A program made the translations under genes and the position numbers. The notes beneath the pieces were generated by a model that made no database searches, was not told the DNA's origin, and saw nothing but the letters and a program-made list of their open reading frames with translations. 64,000 bases of DNA, taken from assembly GCF_031127835.1 (NCBI RefSeq), contig NZ_JARXHX010000019.1, positions 25,919 through 89,918 of the forward strand. The letters are read 5' to 3'. This DNA comes from Pelagicoccus sp. SDUM812002 (GTDB lineage Bacteria; Verrucomicrobiota; Verrucomicrobiia; Opitutales; Opitutaceae). Below, piece by piece: positions 9,374 to 19,123 of the stretch (position 1 is its first letter; each line of letters begins with the position of its first letter).

Positions 9374-12109
9374 CTAGTTCGCAGCCCTGATCGCGATGGT
9401 GGCGGGTTCCAAACCAGCGCCCGACACCCGAAGCTTGAGTGTGCCTTTCGCGTTCGGATCAGCACGGACAATAGCTAAGCAAAGCCCATTGAAGGCGGAC
9501 CGTTCCAGCGACTTGAAAGATACAAGGCTAGTCGGGTCGCCATTGTCCGTTGCCACAATCTCGCCGGGACCTTCAAGCTCGAATTCTAAAGGCGTGTTCG
9601 CATTACGCACAAAGCGGCCTTCGCCATCGAGGATGCGTACCGTAACAAATGACAGGTCCTCTCCATCCGCCAATATTTTGGTTCGATCTGCTTCGAGCTC
9701 CAAAGAGCTGGGACTGCCAGTGGTTGCGACCTGACCCTCTGCCCATTTCTTGCCATCCTTGTAAGCGACGACCTCAAGTTCGCCCGGCTCGTACACTACA
9801 TCGTTCCAACGAAGTCTGTATTCAAATTCTCCTTTCGCTTTCCGACCGAGCGATTCTCCATTAACGAAAAGCTCTGCTTCGTCTCCAGAAGTGAATACAT
9901 GAACAGGAGTGACCTCTCCCTCTCGTCCTTCCCAATTCCAATGCGGCAAAATATGAGCCATCGGATAATCCGGGCGCCAGTGAGACTGGTAGAGAAAGAA
10001 ACGATCCTTCTTGAAGCCAGCTAGATCGATGACTCCGAAGTAAGAACTGCGGGCAGAGTAGTAAGGCGTCGGTTCACCCAAATAGTCCCAACCACTCCAA
10101 ACAAATCCGCCCGCCACGTAAGGATGCCGCTCGAGAGACGCCAGGACTTTATCTGCCGAAGATCCAAACGGAGCCGTGTAGAGTTCATAGGAACTGACCT
10201 GCGCTGTGATTGGATCGCCTCCCGATCCATCTGCCACCGGAGCGCTGATACCTTCAGCAACTGGAAAGAGGTACTCGCCGCGTGAGCTTACCGCGGCGGC
10301 GTTCTCACTGCTTACTATCATTTTCCTCCGATACTTTTCATGAAAATCTGGATACAGCGGCGGAGTATTGATCCCTTTCAGGTGAGCGTACGCCGGAGCG
10401 TTTCGGATACCTTCACCTTGATAATTTAAGCTGATAGAATCCATCACAGCCGTGATCGGCATGTGAGGCTTGGCATAGTTGAAGGAAGCAGCGGTCGGCC
10501 GCGTTGGATCCTCCTCCTTTACGATATCATGCAGGCGCTGAGCCACCGCGGCTCCCGCTTCATCGGTGTACTGCTCGCCGACCTCGTTTCCGATGCTCCA
10601 CATGATCACCGAGGGATTGTTGCGATCACGGCGGATGAAGGATCGCAGATCCGGCTCGCTCCACTCGGAGAAAATCAGATGAAAATCGAGAGGAGTCTTT
10701 TTGCGTTCCCAGCAATCGAAAATCTCGTCGACCACCAAAAAGCCCATGCGGTCGGTCAATTCCAGCAACTCCATGGCGGGCGGGTTGTGGGCGATGCGAA
10801 TCGCATTGCATCCCATCTCTCGCAAGATCTCAAGCTGGCGTTCCGCGGCCCGCTTATTGAAAGCCGCTCCCAACGCACCCAAGTCGTGATGCTGGTTCGC
10901 CCCTTGCAGGTAGATGCGTTCGCCGTTTACGAACACACCCTCGTCCCCATCTATGCGAAGGTCCCGAATGCCAAAAGTCGTCTCATAGCGGTCGGTCTGG
11001 CCTCCGGCTGTTTCAACCGTGGTGACCGCAACATGCAAATTGGGAGTCTGCGTCGGATAAGGACCCCACAGCTTCGGATTCGTTATAGTAAGGAAGTTGG
11101 AAAACACCCGGCTCGATCCCTGTTCCACGATCCCTGTCTGCTCTCGAAACGAGCCCACCTTCTTCCTTCGATTCCCCGAAGCGTCCAAACGAAATACCTC
11201 GGTTGATACGAGTGCCTTTGCAGCGTCTTCACCATCGTTGTCTATCGTCACCTTGAGGCTAAGAGTTGCCGACGATTTAGATACGTCGTACGTGTTCATT
11301 TGCGTACCCCATTGTCCGACGTGAACTTGAGGGGTTTTGGTCAACCATACATTGCGGTAGAGTCCGCCTCCGGGATACCAGCGTGAAGAGTATGGCGGAT
11401 TGTCTACACGAATGGCCAATTGGTTAGATTCTCCGAAGTTCAAATACGGCGTCAAATCAACCCGCCAAGACGCGTAACCGTAAGGCCACCCACCCACCAG
11501 ATGACCGTTGCACCACACCATCGCATAGGACATCGCCCCATCGACATCCAAAAAGATTGAGCGTCCCTCGTCCGAAACAGGAATGTCCAACGATCTCCGA
11601 TACCAAGCGACTCCCGGGCTCGGCAGGCGTCCCATTCCACCGCCAACCGGAGTATCTGGGCCTTCCATAAATGGCCCTTGGATCGCCCAATCGTGAGGCA
11701 AGCGAACCTGCTCCCAAGCGCTGTCGTCAAAGTCATGTTGCACGTACGGAAAGTCGCTCCCCGGGGTTCCTTCCGGACGCTGGTGGCGTTTCTCAGGGTC
11801 CTTGATAAAGTCGTTAGCGGTCGGCAGTATCCACCCCTTGAGGACAGGTTCCTTTACCTCCACTTCGACTGCTTCGGTTGGTTTCGCGTCCGCTGCTTTA
11901 CCATCTTCTCCATCCGTCACCTCGGGGCGCACGTCGTAAATGAGGCGATCCGCGACATCGGCAGATTCATACTTCATGAATCGCCATTCTTCGTTGAGGG
12001 AAATACGCACCCGCCCCTCGACGGCGTGAATTTGCGCCACATGGACCCATGCTATTACCAAGATCGCCCTCCTGAGGGCAGGTGAGAAACGACGAAAGTA
12101 ACTAAACAT
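9374..12109 (-). CDS. Glycoside hydrolase family 2 beta-galactosidase, exported
   Basis: This 911-residue enzyme would hydrolyse terminal beta-galactosides or related glycosides from the outer side of the inner membrane. A signal peptide covers about residues 1-30. Then come the GH2 sugar-binding jelly roll (about 95-260), an immunoglobulin-like domain, and the TIM barrel from about residue 375. The acid/base glutamate is in SIGNEVGE (about E509) and the nucleophile is in IVSSENAAA (about E602). A DUF4982-type domain follows (VHVFTSGDEAELFVNGESLG), then a C-terminal Ig-like GH2 domain. The architecture matches beta-galactosidases of polysaccharide-degrading Bacteroidota and Verrucomicrobiota. 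The gene is divergent from a sensor kinase, which suggests, but does not show, control by that system. Substrate preference cannot be read from sequence alone. Confidence 0.9.
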   Translation of the reverse strand: MFSYFRRFSPALRRAILVIAWVHVAQIHAVEGRVRISLNEEWRFMKYESADVADRLIYDVRPEVTDGEDGKAADAKPTEAVEVEVKEPVLKGWILPTANDFIKDPEKRHQRPEGTPGSDFPYVQHDFDDSAWEQVRLPHDWAIQGPFMEGPDTPVGGGMGRLPSPGVAWYRRSLDIPVSDEGRSIFLDVDGAMSYAMVWCNGHLVGGWPYGYASWRVDLTPYLNFGESNQLAIRVDNPPYSSRWYPGGGLYRNVWLTKTPQVHVGQWGTQMNTYDVSKSSATLSLKVTIDNDGEDAAKALVSTEVFRLDASGNRRKKVGSFREQTGIVEQGSSRVFSNFLTITNPKLWGPYPTQTPNLHVAVTTVETAGGQTDRYETTFGIRDLRIDGDEGVFVNGERIYLQGANQHHDLGALGAAFNKRAAERQLEILREMGCNAIRIAHNPPAMELLELTDRMGFLVVDEIFDCWERKKTPLDFHLIFSEWSEPDLRSFIRRDRNNPSVIMWSIGNEVGEQYTDEAGAAVAQRLHDIVKEEDPTRPTAASFNYAKPHMPITAVMDSISLNYQGEGIRNAPAYAHLKGINTPPLYPDFHEKYRRKMIVSSENAAAVSSRGEYLFPVAEGISAPVADGSGGDPITAQVSSYELYTAPFGSSADKVLASLERHPYVAGGFVWSGWDYLGEPTPYYSARSSYFGVIDLAGFKKDRFFLYQSHWRPDYPMAHILPHWNWEGREGEVTPVHVFTSGDEAELFVNGESLGRKAKGEFEYRLRWNDVVYEPGELEVVAYKDGKKWAEGQVATTGSPSSLELEADRTKILADGEDLSFVTVRILDGEGRFVRNANTPLEFELEGPGEIVATDNGDPTSLVSFKSLERSAFNGLCLAIVRADPNAKGTLKLRVSGAGLEPATIAIRAAN

Positions 12110-12385
12110 ATCGGGAAAACGGATCGAAAATTGATTGGGGGCGGATTCGTAAACAGCAGGGCTGAATCACAAGAATTACAAAAGCAGCAAGCGCCTCTGC
12201 TGTCGAGGTTAGCACAAAGGGAACAAAGCTATGAGGTCCTTGCGCCGGTCTATTCACAAGCGATCTTTGCGCATAACAAATCTATATCTAAAGTCATAGT
12301 TTTAACTAAAGTCTTGCAGCTACCTCTCGCCGTAGCCTCAAACAAAGTTTATCAAGCTCTCACCTACCCTACCCCGCTCCTTCAA

Positions 12386-15300
12386 ATGCAGCCAGCCCTT
12401 CGACGATCCAACGAAATCCTTATTTTGAGAGGGTTGTCAGCCAGTCGAACTGTGTCCCTTCTCTGCCTTGCCTTGCTGGCGGCCTTGTTGGTTAAGCCTT
12501 CCCATATCTCAGCCAGCCCGGAGGTAGGCATCCCGTTTAAGCGCTCCTATCCTTTGGAGGAAGTTGGCGTCTCCCGCAGCGTTCAACTCGACTTCGACCC
12601 GATAGGTCGTCTCGCCGCCGTCGACAACAATAAGTACGTTGTGCTCAACGACTCTTCCTGGAGCGATCTCCTCGACGAGAACCAGCTCTCCCGGACCGAA
12701 ATGTACGCCACCACAGATAGCGAGGGTCACACCTACTTTGGCGGTCTGGCTGCGTGGGGCTTTCTGGAGCGAGGCTTAGACGGCACACTACAAAGGCTCT
12801 CATTCCGCGACCGCTCTGTCCCGTCTTGGGTCGATGCAACGAACTTCGATATGGTCCTACCCGTCGGAGACGGAGCTTACTTCGCCGGCATTAACGGTAT
12901 CGTGCACTGGAATCGGCCCTCGCAAACGAACACCTACATCGAAGCTCCCGATCTTGTACGCATCTTCGTGATCGAAGGGATCGCCTATGCATCAACCCAT
13001 AGCCAAGGTCTGTGCGAGATCAGCATCGAGGAAGAGAGGCTTATCCCTCTGCAAACCGAACCGAAGGAGCTTATCGTCCCCTTCGGAGTGGCCGCTCTAA
13101 AAAATGGGCAGACCATTTTCAGCACTACCGACTACACCTTCGTTTCATACGAAAATCGGCAATTCGAAGCGTGGCCCAACGAACTAGGTGTCCAGCAAAA
13201 AACGCAGATCTCCAACCTACTGAAGCTGCCCGACGGAAACCTAGCAGTGGCCATCGACAATCGAGGACTGTTCGTTCTCAGCCCTAATGGGAAATGCCTG
13301 CAAGCCCTCACCGCTTCCGAGTACCATCGCATCAACGACCTAGCTGCCCGAGAAAACGGAGTCCTTTGGGTCGTATCCGAAAGCGACATACAGAAAATAC
13401 TATACAACGACCCCGTCACCATACTCGATCAGCGCTCCGGGATCACCGTAAGCTGGCCCCACATCGTTGAGAAAGAAGGAAGCTCTCTCATCGTCTCGCA
13501 CCGTGTCCTTTACGAGCTAGCTCCCGCTGAACTGAGCTTAGCTCCTCGCTACCAGCCTACCGCACTTCAGCCACCCGACGGCGTCCTGGCCGCCGCCGAA
13601 ATGGACGGCCAAATATTGATGGGGAACCGAGACGGTGTGTACGTAAGAAACAATGACACGCTCGATCATTTGATTAGAGACATCGAGGTCGTTCGAATTT
13701 TGGAACAGGGAGAGTCGGATTTCCTCGCTATCGGTCGCGATCAGATTGCAACCTTGAGGTGGGACGGAGTGCGGTGGTTCGAACCGACACCACGCATCAC
13801 CGGAGTGGGATTCCCTTTCATATGCCTAGCCGCCAAAAATTCCGTTTGGATAGAACTGGGCAAGAATCGAGCCGCCCGCCTATCCATTCGCGAAGGTGAA
13901 ATCAGAAAACAAGTTTTCGAAGATTTCCCTTGGGAGAACGCCTCTTGGGTGCATATCGGGGTCGTCGACGAGATTGCAGTGCTCTCAGGCCTAGAAGGGA
14001 AACGGCTCTATTTTGACGAGACTACCGAATCCTTCGTCGAGACTCTCCATCTACAGCGCCTGCTAGACAGCGCCGGCTTCACCGTTTTCCGCCCTGTCAA
14101 AGATCAAAACGGGATCGTTTGGGCAGCTCACGAAAATGGCATATGCACCATTGAGGAACGCCAAGGCACCTTCCATCTCGACTTTGATTCCTACCGGACG
14201 ATACGCGATCACGTCCCCGTCATCCACCTATCTGACGGAACCGAAATCTGGGTCTCCAACGGATCAACTCTCTACCATGTCGACGGGAATCGGGCCGCGA
14301 AAAGCCCGGCCCCGTTCCTCCCTACGCTCGTATCCATAATAGACATAAGCGACCGAACGCTTCTGTATTCAGTTTTCGAAACAAATAGTATTCCAGAAGA
14401 GATCCCCTTCGCTCGCAACGACTTGGAATTCCACTACTTCGCTGGTAGCTACGCCTCCGCCAATACTCCGATCTACCAGTTTGAAATGTCCAACCGAGCC
14501 ACCGACTGGTCTGTGAGCAGCACCGAGTCACTCATCTCGCTCACTAAACTCAAGGAAGGGGAATACCAGCTCTCCGCTTCGATGGTAGATTCCAAGCAAG
14601 TCCTAGGAGAGCGAAGCTTCGCTAGCTTCACCATCGCTCCACCTTGGTACCGAACCAGTTTCGCCTATTTCTCGTACTGGACACTTTCAGCCTTCCTGAT
14701 CGCGCTCATCGCACTCGCGTTAGCCACCCGTAGCAAACGTCGCCATGCCGAACTGGAAGCCCTTGTCCACGAGCGAACCGAAGAGCTCCGGGATACATTG
14801 GAAAAACTCAACGAGAAGGAACGCAAGGCCGCCGTGCTCTCCGAACGCAACCGTCTGGCCAGCGAGATCCACGACAGCGTCCAGCAAGGCCTCAGCGGCC
14901 TTGCCCTACAGATCGAAGCCACTCTCAAGCTACCCGACCTAGTCGATGCTGTTCATTCCCGCCTCGCCGTCGCAAAAAACATGGTCTCGTTTACCCGCCA
15001 CGAGGTGCAGCAGGCGGTCTGGGGCTTGGAGTCTCCTCTTCTAGAAAATTCAGATCTCGCTACCGCCTTGAAAAAGATGGTGAGCCTCGTCAGCTCGGGA
15101 GGGCCAGAAATCGAGTTCAGATCGCAAGGCGCTCGCTTCGAGCTCGGAGCCAGCACTCAGCACCACCTCCTCCGGATCGCGCAAGAAGCTGCTACTAATT
15201 CGATAAAGCATGCCGAGGCCTCCAAAATCACGGTACAGCTCGACTTCGAGAAAGACAGGGTCTCACTGGAAATAGCCGACAACGGCAAAGGCTTTGACAA

Positions 15301-15454
15301 GTCCAAAACTCTCAACGGCGGTTTCGGCCACTTCGGCCTGCGCGGCATGAAATCCAGAGCAGCCAAAATCGGCGGCAACCTCTTCATCGAGAGCGACCCG
15401 CAACATGGCTCGACCATCCGTATCGACGTGACCCCCTCGGACTCTCACCGTTAA
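12386..15454 (+). CDS. Sensor histidine kinase with regulator-propeller sensor domain (NarL-type)
   Basis: This inner-membrane kinase would sense a periplasmic ligand and phosphorylate the adjacent response regulator. I prefer the ATG at 12386, which begins a signal-anchor. The open frame runs back to 12131, but those 85 residues look untranslated and would crowd the divergent GH2 promoter. The periplasmic part (about 650 residues) has repeated regulator-propeller-like strands such as NGVLWVVSESD and NGIVWAAHENG, then a Y_Y_Y-like domain. A membrane helix follows (TLSAFLIALIALALA) and a short coiled coil. The HisKA_3 box is SEIHDSVQQGL, with the phosphorylated histidine codon at 14870-14872. 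The HATPase_c domain shows EAATNSIKHA, DNGKGF and GFGHFGLRGM. Unlike Bacteroides hybrid systems, it carries no fused receiver. Confidence 0.9.
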   Translation: MQPALRRSNEILILRGLSASRTVSLLCLALLAALLVKPSHISASPEVGIPFKRSYPLEEVGVSRSVQLDFDPIGRLAAVDNNKYVVLNDSSWSDLLDENQLSRTEMYATTDSEGHTYFGGLAAWGFLERGLDGTLQRLSFRDRSVPSWVDATNFDMVLPVGDGAYFAGINGIVHWNRPSQTNTYIEAPDLVRIFVIEGIAYASTHSQGLCEISIEEERLIPLQTEPKELIVPFGVAALKNGQTIFSTTDYTFVSYENRQFEAWPNELGVQQKTQISNLLKLPDGNLAVAIDNRGLFVLSPNGKCLQALTASEYHRINDLAARENGVLWVVSESDIQKILYNDPVTILDQRSGITVSWPHIVEKEGSSLIVSHRVLYELAPAELSLAPRYQPTALQPPDGVLAAAEMDGQILMGNRDGVYVRNNDTLDHLIRDIEVVRILEQGESDFLAIGRDQIATLRWDGVRWFEPTPRITGVGFPFICLAAKNSVWIELGKNRAARLSIREGEIRKQVFEDFPWENASWVHIGVVDEIAVLSGLEGKRLYFDETTESFVETLHLQRLLDSAGFTVFRPVKDQNGIVWAAHENGICTIEERQGTFHLDFDSYRTIRDHVPVIHLSDGTEIWVSNGSTLYHVDGNRAAKSPAPFLPTLVSIIDISDRTLLYSVFETNSIPEEIPFARNDLEFHYFAGSYASANTPIYQFEMSNRATDWSVSSTESLISLTKLKEGEYQLSASMVDSKQVLGERSFASFTIAPPWYRTSFAYFSYWTLSAFLIALIALALATRSKRRHAELEALVHERTEELRDTLEKLNEKERKAAVLSERNRLASEIHDSVQQGLSGLALQIEATLKLPDLVDAVHSRLAVAKNMVSFTRHEVQQAVWGLESPLLENSDLATALKKMVSLVSSGGPEIEFRSQGARFELGASTQHHLLRIAQEAATNSIKHAEASKITVQLDFEKDRVSLEIADNGKGFDKSKTLNGGFGHFGLRGMKSRAAKIGGNLFIESDPQHGSTIRIDVTPSDSHR

Positions 15455-15455
15455 A

Positions 15456-16085
15456 ATGGACCAAGAAAGCAAGATACGCATCCTTCTCGTCGACGACCAT
15501 ATCGTCCTGCGCATGGGCCTCGTCACAGCGGCAAACGGAGAATCTGACATGGAGATAGTCGGTGAAGCTGAAAACGGGACCGAGGCCGTAGATGTCTACG
15601 AAAAAGTCGCGCCTGATGTAGTTGTCATGGATCTACGAATGCCAGAAATGGGCGGTTTGGACGCGATCCGAATTCTCAAAAAGGCTCATCCAGGTTCTAA
15701 GATTCTCGTCTTCAGCAACTACGCAAGCGGGGACGAAGTTCTTCAGGCTTTTCGAGAAGGAGCAAGCGGCTTCGTGGTTAAGGAAATGCCCCTCGAGCGA
15801 CTTCTGGACGGGATTCGCAAAGTTCACAGCGGCGTGCAGTACATGCCAGAGGAAATCTCAGCCCGCTTGACCAGTCGCATCGGTTCTCAACTATCAACCC
15901 GCGAGCTGGAGGTTCTCACGCTCGTCGCCCGCGGCTGTAGCAATAAGGAAATAGCCAGCGAACTCAATCTCGCGGAGGGCACTGTAAAGGTTCACGTCAC
16001 TAATATCCTCTCCAAACTCCGAGTCTCTGATCGGATACAAGCTATCCTAGCGGCGGTTAAACGCGGTATTATTACCATGGAGTAA
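15456..16085 (+). CDS. Response regulator, NarL/LuxR family
   Basis: This 209-residue protein begins one base after the kinase stop, so the pair is surely co-transcribed and likely translationally coupled. The receiver domain has the acidic pair in LLVDDH, the phosphoacceptor aspartate in VVMDLRMPEMGG (about D59) and the conserved lysine in FVVKEMP. The C-terminal LuxR-type helix-turn-helix starts at LSTRELEVLTLVARG and contains NKEIASELNLAEGTVKVHVTNI. Phosphorylation should promote dimerisation and DNA binding. Targets cannot be deduced, but the divergent beta-galactosidase gene is the nearest candidate. Confidence 0.93.
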   Translation: MDQESKIRILLVDDHIVLRMGLVTAANGESDMEIVGEAENGTEAVDVYEKVAPDVVVMDLRMPEMGGLDAIRILKKAHPGSKILVFSNYASGDEVLQAFREGASGFVVKEMPLERLLDGIRKVHSGVQYMPEEISARLTSRIGSQLSTRELEVLTLVARGCSNKEIASELNLAEGTVKVHVTNILSKLRVSDRIQAILAAVKRGIITME

Positions 16086-16188
16086 GTGGCTCACAAGCAA
16101 AGCCCAAGGCTACTTCTTCTCAAATGATTCAGGATATGAATACGCTAGGACCAGCCCATGAAGATACCCGCCAGAGAACCGCTAGGGT

Positions 16189-16554
16189 ATGCGCTTAACT
16201 AGGGTAAAAGAGAAAGTCCACCTCAACCATCGCCACGCGGTCGCTATTTCGGCCATCGAGGTCGATAGAATCCTCGTCGCGACGGGAAGACTTCCAAATG
16301 TCGAATCGCTCACCCTTGAAGCAACCGGTATTAAGTCTACCAAGAAAGGAGTGACGGTCGACGAATACCAACGTACCAGCAACAAACCCGTCTACGCCGC
16401 GGGAGACATCAGTGGGCAGGAAAAATTCACTCACGCTGCATAGTCGTATGCTGAATACGCTACCCTAAATACGCTTGCTCCAATCCGCCTTTTCAAGTCA
16501 AGCAAGCGTCACATCCCTTACTCAACCTACACGGTCACACTTTGCGGCAAGCGA
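16189..16554 (+). pseudogene. Decayed pyridine-nucleotide disulfide oxidoreductase (MerA/Lpd-like) fragment
   Basis: Translation from 16189 gives VDRILVATGRLPNVESL and then NKPVYAAGDISG and FTHAA. These are the hallmark NAD-domain and second FAD-contact motifs of mercuric reductase and dihydrolipoamide dehydrogenase. The frame is interrupted by TAG at 16441-16443. Reading on in the same frame gives SYAEYATLNTLAP and KRHIPYSTYT, which correspond to the family's A-x-Y...N-x-L and IPxxTYT segments where the dimerisation domain begins. After that the similarity fades. The N-terminal FAD-binding and redox-disulfide parts and most of the dimerisation domain are missing. The piece is about one quarter of the usual 450-550 residues and cannot be a working enzyme. 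Confidence 0.8.
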
Positions 16555-16581
16555 CCGAAGTCCACCTGCAGCTCGCCAGCG

Positions 16582-16594
16582 GTGACAGTGTCAC
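16582..16594. promoter_or_regulatory. GTGACA-N-TGTCAC palindrome upstream of the ABC ATPase gene
   Basis: A perfect 6-bp inverted repeat around one central base lies about 90 bp before the GTG start of the ModF-like gene, at the end of the decayed oxidoreductase. Perfect short palindromes of this kind are typical operator half-sites. The regulator is unknown. The same half-sites recur with a 4-bp spacer ahead of the porin at 55421-55436. Confidence 0.3.
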
Positions 16595-16683
16595 GTTTTG
16601 AAGGCTGGTGAAATCAGCTCCAAGCTTCCCTTTTCAGCAGGTCTTGCCAACCTACGCCGCACCAGTCGATTAATCCTTCGGTC

Positions 16684-18114
16684 GTGCGTATCCAAAATCT
16701 CAAAACCTCCACCCTTCACCTCAGCGATTGGACCCTCCAAGCAGAGGAAACTTGGTGCGTGCTGGGTAACAATGCCTCCGGCAAAAGCCAACTCGCCGCG
16801 GTATTATGCGGAGAGGACGTCAAAGGTTTGGTTGAGCTCGACGATGCTCCTAAAAACGCGGCTTGGGTAGGTTTTGAGACCCTACAGTCGCAATACGAAG
16901 ATCAGCTCGCTCAGGACGAAAGCGACTTCCTCGACCGCCAAGACCACGGCTCCACCGGACTCGAACTACTGCTCGAATCCGGCGCCACAGAATCGGAGGC
17001 TCGCGAGCAAGCACAGCGATTCGGCATTTCTGCCTTACTCGACCGAGGTTGCCGTCTATTCTCCAGCGGCGAGCTGCGACGCGTGCAAATCTTAGTCCAC
17101 TGGTTGTCGAAACCGGACCTTCTCATTCTCGACGAACCTTTCGATGCCTTAGACATACAAGCCTACGCAGAATGCTCAGCCCTTTTCGAGCTACTCGTCA
17201 AGGAAGGCCAACGCATTCTGCTCCTCGTAAATCGAATCGAAGATATCGCCCCTTGGGTCAGCCACATTGCCCTGCTGCAGGACGGAAAACTCGTCGCCAA
17301 GGGTCCCCGCTACGAAGTGCTGCAATCCAAGGCTTTTACCGAAATCTCCACGTCCGTGCACAAACCCATGGTTCATTTGCCTGAACCTCCCAAGACGGAT
17401 ATTCAGGTTCCCGACCCTATTGTTAGGCTAATAGGCGTTTGCGTTAACTACAGTGACGCAACGCAATTCGAAGGACTCGATTGGACTCTCCAAGACGGTG
17501 ATCACACCTTGATAACTGGCCCAAACGGCTGTGGAAAGTCCACCCTGCTCGCCCTACTAACCGGCGATCATCCTCAGTGCTATACCAATCACATCGAAAT
17601 CTTCGGTTATCGCCGTGGATCCGGGGAGAGCATTTGGGACATCAAACGGCACATCGGTTACGTGTCCCCGGCACTGCACCGAGACTACCGCGTGAGCTGT
17701 TCCGTTGATAGCGCCGTCCTATCCGGGTTTCATGACAGTATCGGGCTCTACGAGCAGCCCACTCTCGCCGAGCGAACTGCGTCACGACAGTGGCTTGCCC
17801 TCTTCGATCTAGAAGCCCACTCAACTCGCCCTTTCCGCTCCCTTTCCTACGGGCAGCAGAGACTCGTCCTCATCGCTCGGGCTCTGGTCAAGCAACCGCC
17901 GCTCGTCATTTTGGACGAACCCACCCAAGGTTTGGACGACCTCAACCGCCACTTGGTGCTCGCTTGCTTGAAGCGGCTCGCCCGACTCAAACGCACGACC
18001 TTGCTTTTCGTCAGCCACCGGCAAGACGAGCACTTGCCGCTTTTTCGCAAGCGACTCCATTTCGAAGTGAATACGGTAGAAAGCCCGCGTTTTACCATAC
18101 GTAAGCTAAACTAA
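16684..18114 (+). CDS. modF: Tandem ABC ATPase, ModF/PhrA type
   Basis: This 476-residue soluble protein contains two ABC ATPase domains and no membrane segments, with the length and layout of E. coli ModF (about 490 residues). Domain 1 has Walker A GNNASGKSQ, signature SSGELRR and Walker B LLILDEPFDALD. Domain 2 has GPNGCGKST, LSYGQQR and LVILDEPTQGLD. The signature in domain 1 is a clear variant (SSGEL), and domain 2 has SYGQQ. The start is GTG, chosen because the usual N-terminal strand MRIQNL follows directly. ModF was named for its location near molybdate-transport genes, but none are present here. A regulatory or DNA-associated role is only inference. Confidence 0.85.
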   Translation: MRIQNLKTSTLHLSDWTLQAEETWCVLGNNASGKSQLAAVLCGEDVKGLVELDDAPKNAAWVGFETLQSQYEDQLAQDESDFLDRQDHGSTGLELLLESGATESEAREQAQRFGISALLDRGCRLFSSGELRRVQILVHWLSKPDLLILDEPFDALDIQAYAECSALFELLVKEGQRILLLVNRIEDIAPWVSHIALLQDGKLVAKGPRYEVLQSKAFTEISTSVHKPMVHLPEPPKTDIQVPDPIVRLIGVCVNYSDATQFEGLDWTLQDGDHTLITGPNGCGKSTLLALLTGDHPQCYTNHIEIFGYRRGSGESIWDIKRHIGYVSPALHRDYRVSCSVDSAVLSGFHDSIGLYEQPTLAERTASRQWLALFDLEAHSTRPFRSLSYGQQRLVLIARALVKQPPLVILDEPTQGLDDLNRHLVLACLKRLARLKRTTLLFVSHRQDEHLPLFRKRLHFEVNTVESPRFTIRKLN

Positions 18115-18206
18115 TTTCTGCTTAACAGTTATGCTGAAGAAGGCTGGAGTTCATTTTTGGTTTCCATAATTCAATACTCTAATACCTAATCCGCCCAAAA
18201 TTCCTC

Positions 18207-19004
18207 ATGACTATGCAATTCTCCATCCTTGGTAGCTCCAGCTCCGGCAATGCCGGCCTGTTGCTCACGGAGAATTGCAAGGTGCTGATCGACGCTGGAT
18301 TCAGCTGCAAGCGGATCTGCGGCATGCTTGAGGAACGCGACGTTAAGCCGGAGGAAATCGACGCCATTTTCGTGACTCACGAGCATAGCGACCACATCGC
18401 CGGCATATCCACATTCTCCAAGCGTTTCGGTCCCAAGATCTTCGCCAATCCTCTCACCGCAAAAGCTATCCAGCCGAAACTGAAGAATAGACCCAATTGG
18501 GCCTTATTCCAAACCGGAACCCAGTTCGAGTTTCGCGACATTACAGTCGAAAGCTTCTCCATCCCCCACGACGCCCACGACCCGGTCGGCTTCAAGTTTA
18601 CCTCCGGACGTGGGGACGACCTTTTCTCGCCTATCAAGCGTATGGCCTGGGTTACGGACCTAGGATTCGCTCCTCAAAACATAGCCCAGCGTATCCAGGA
18701 CGTCGACACCCTCGTGGTCGAATCCAACTACGACGACCAAATGCTTCAAGATGACACTCGTCGCCCTTGGGCTCTCAAACAAAGAATAAGTGGCCGCCAT
18801 GGCCATCTATCTAACTCCGCGGCCAAGGACCTGCTCACATCGATCGAGCTCCCCAGGTGGAACCGCGTTTACCTCGCCCATTTGAGCAGCGACTGCAATA
18901 GTTCCGCTGCTGTAGACTCTACCTTCGCAGAACTGCGCCAAAACGCGTCCTTCCACATCGAGACGATCCACTCAGGCTCGGGCTGTGCCCTCGACGCCGT
19001 GTAG
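18207..19004 (+). CDS. MBL-fold metallo-hydrolase, WalJ/YycJ-like
   Basis: This 265-residue protein starts with FSILGSSSSGNAGLL, the family's signature, and carries the dinuclear-metal motif THEHSDH near residue 55. Further metal ligands fit PHDAHDPVGF and the aspartate in WVTDLGF, with NSAAKDL and YLAHLSSDCN towards the end. Relatives such as Bacillus WalJ (YycJ) are 5'-3' exonuclease-like proteins linked to cell-wall and DNA metabolism. The protein should be cytoplasmic because no signal peptide is present. It sits alone between the ATPase and pyruvate kinase genes. Confidence 0.9.
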   Translation: MTMQFSILGSSSSGNAGLLLTENCKVLIDAGFSCKRICGMLEERDVKPEEIDAIFVTHEHSDHIAGISTFSKRFGPKIFANPLTAKAIQPKLKNRPNWALFQTGTQFEFRDITVESFSIPHDAHDPVGFKFTSGRGDDLFSPIKRMAWVTDLGFAPQNIAQRIQDVDTLVVESNYDDQMLQDDTRRPWALKQRISGRHGHLSNSAAKDLLTSIELPRWNRVYLAHLSSDCNSSAAVDSTFAELRQNASFHIETIHSGSGCALDAV

Positions 19005-19123
19005 GCTACGCCTGCTTTCCTCGATTGCGGTTCCGGCGCGCGAAGGCCACATCCCACACCTTGCCTCGAGCGGCTAAGGTGAAAATCTAAACAAACACTC
19101 TTCAAACCCAGAACTCATACATC

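Noticed and set aside
12131..12385. N-terminal extension of the histidine kinase
   Set aside because: The extra 85 residues have no signal peptide and lie in the divergent promoter region. The ATG at 12386 starts a proper signal-anchor.
16189..16443. An intact 84-residue gene
   Set aside because: It is only the middle of a known enzyme family, and homology continues past its stop codon.
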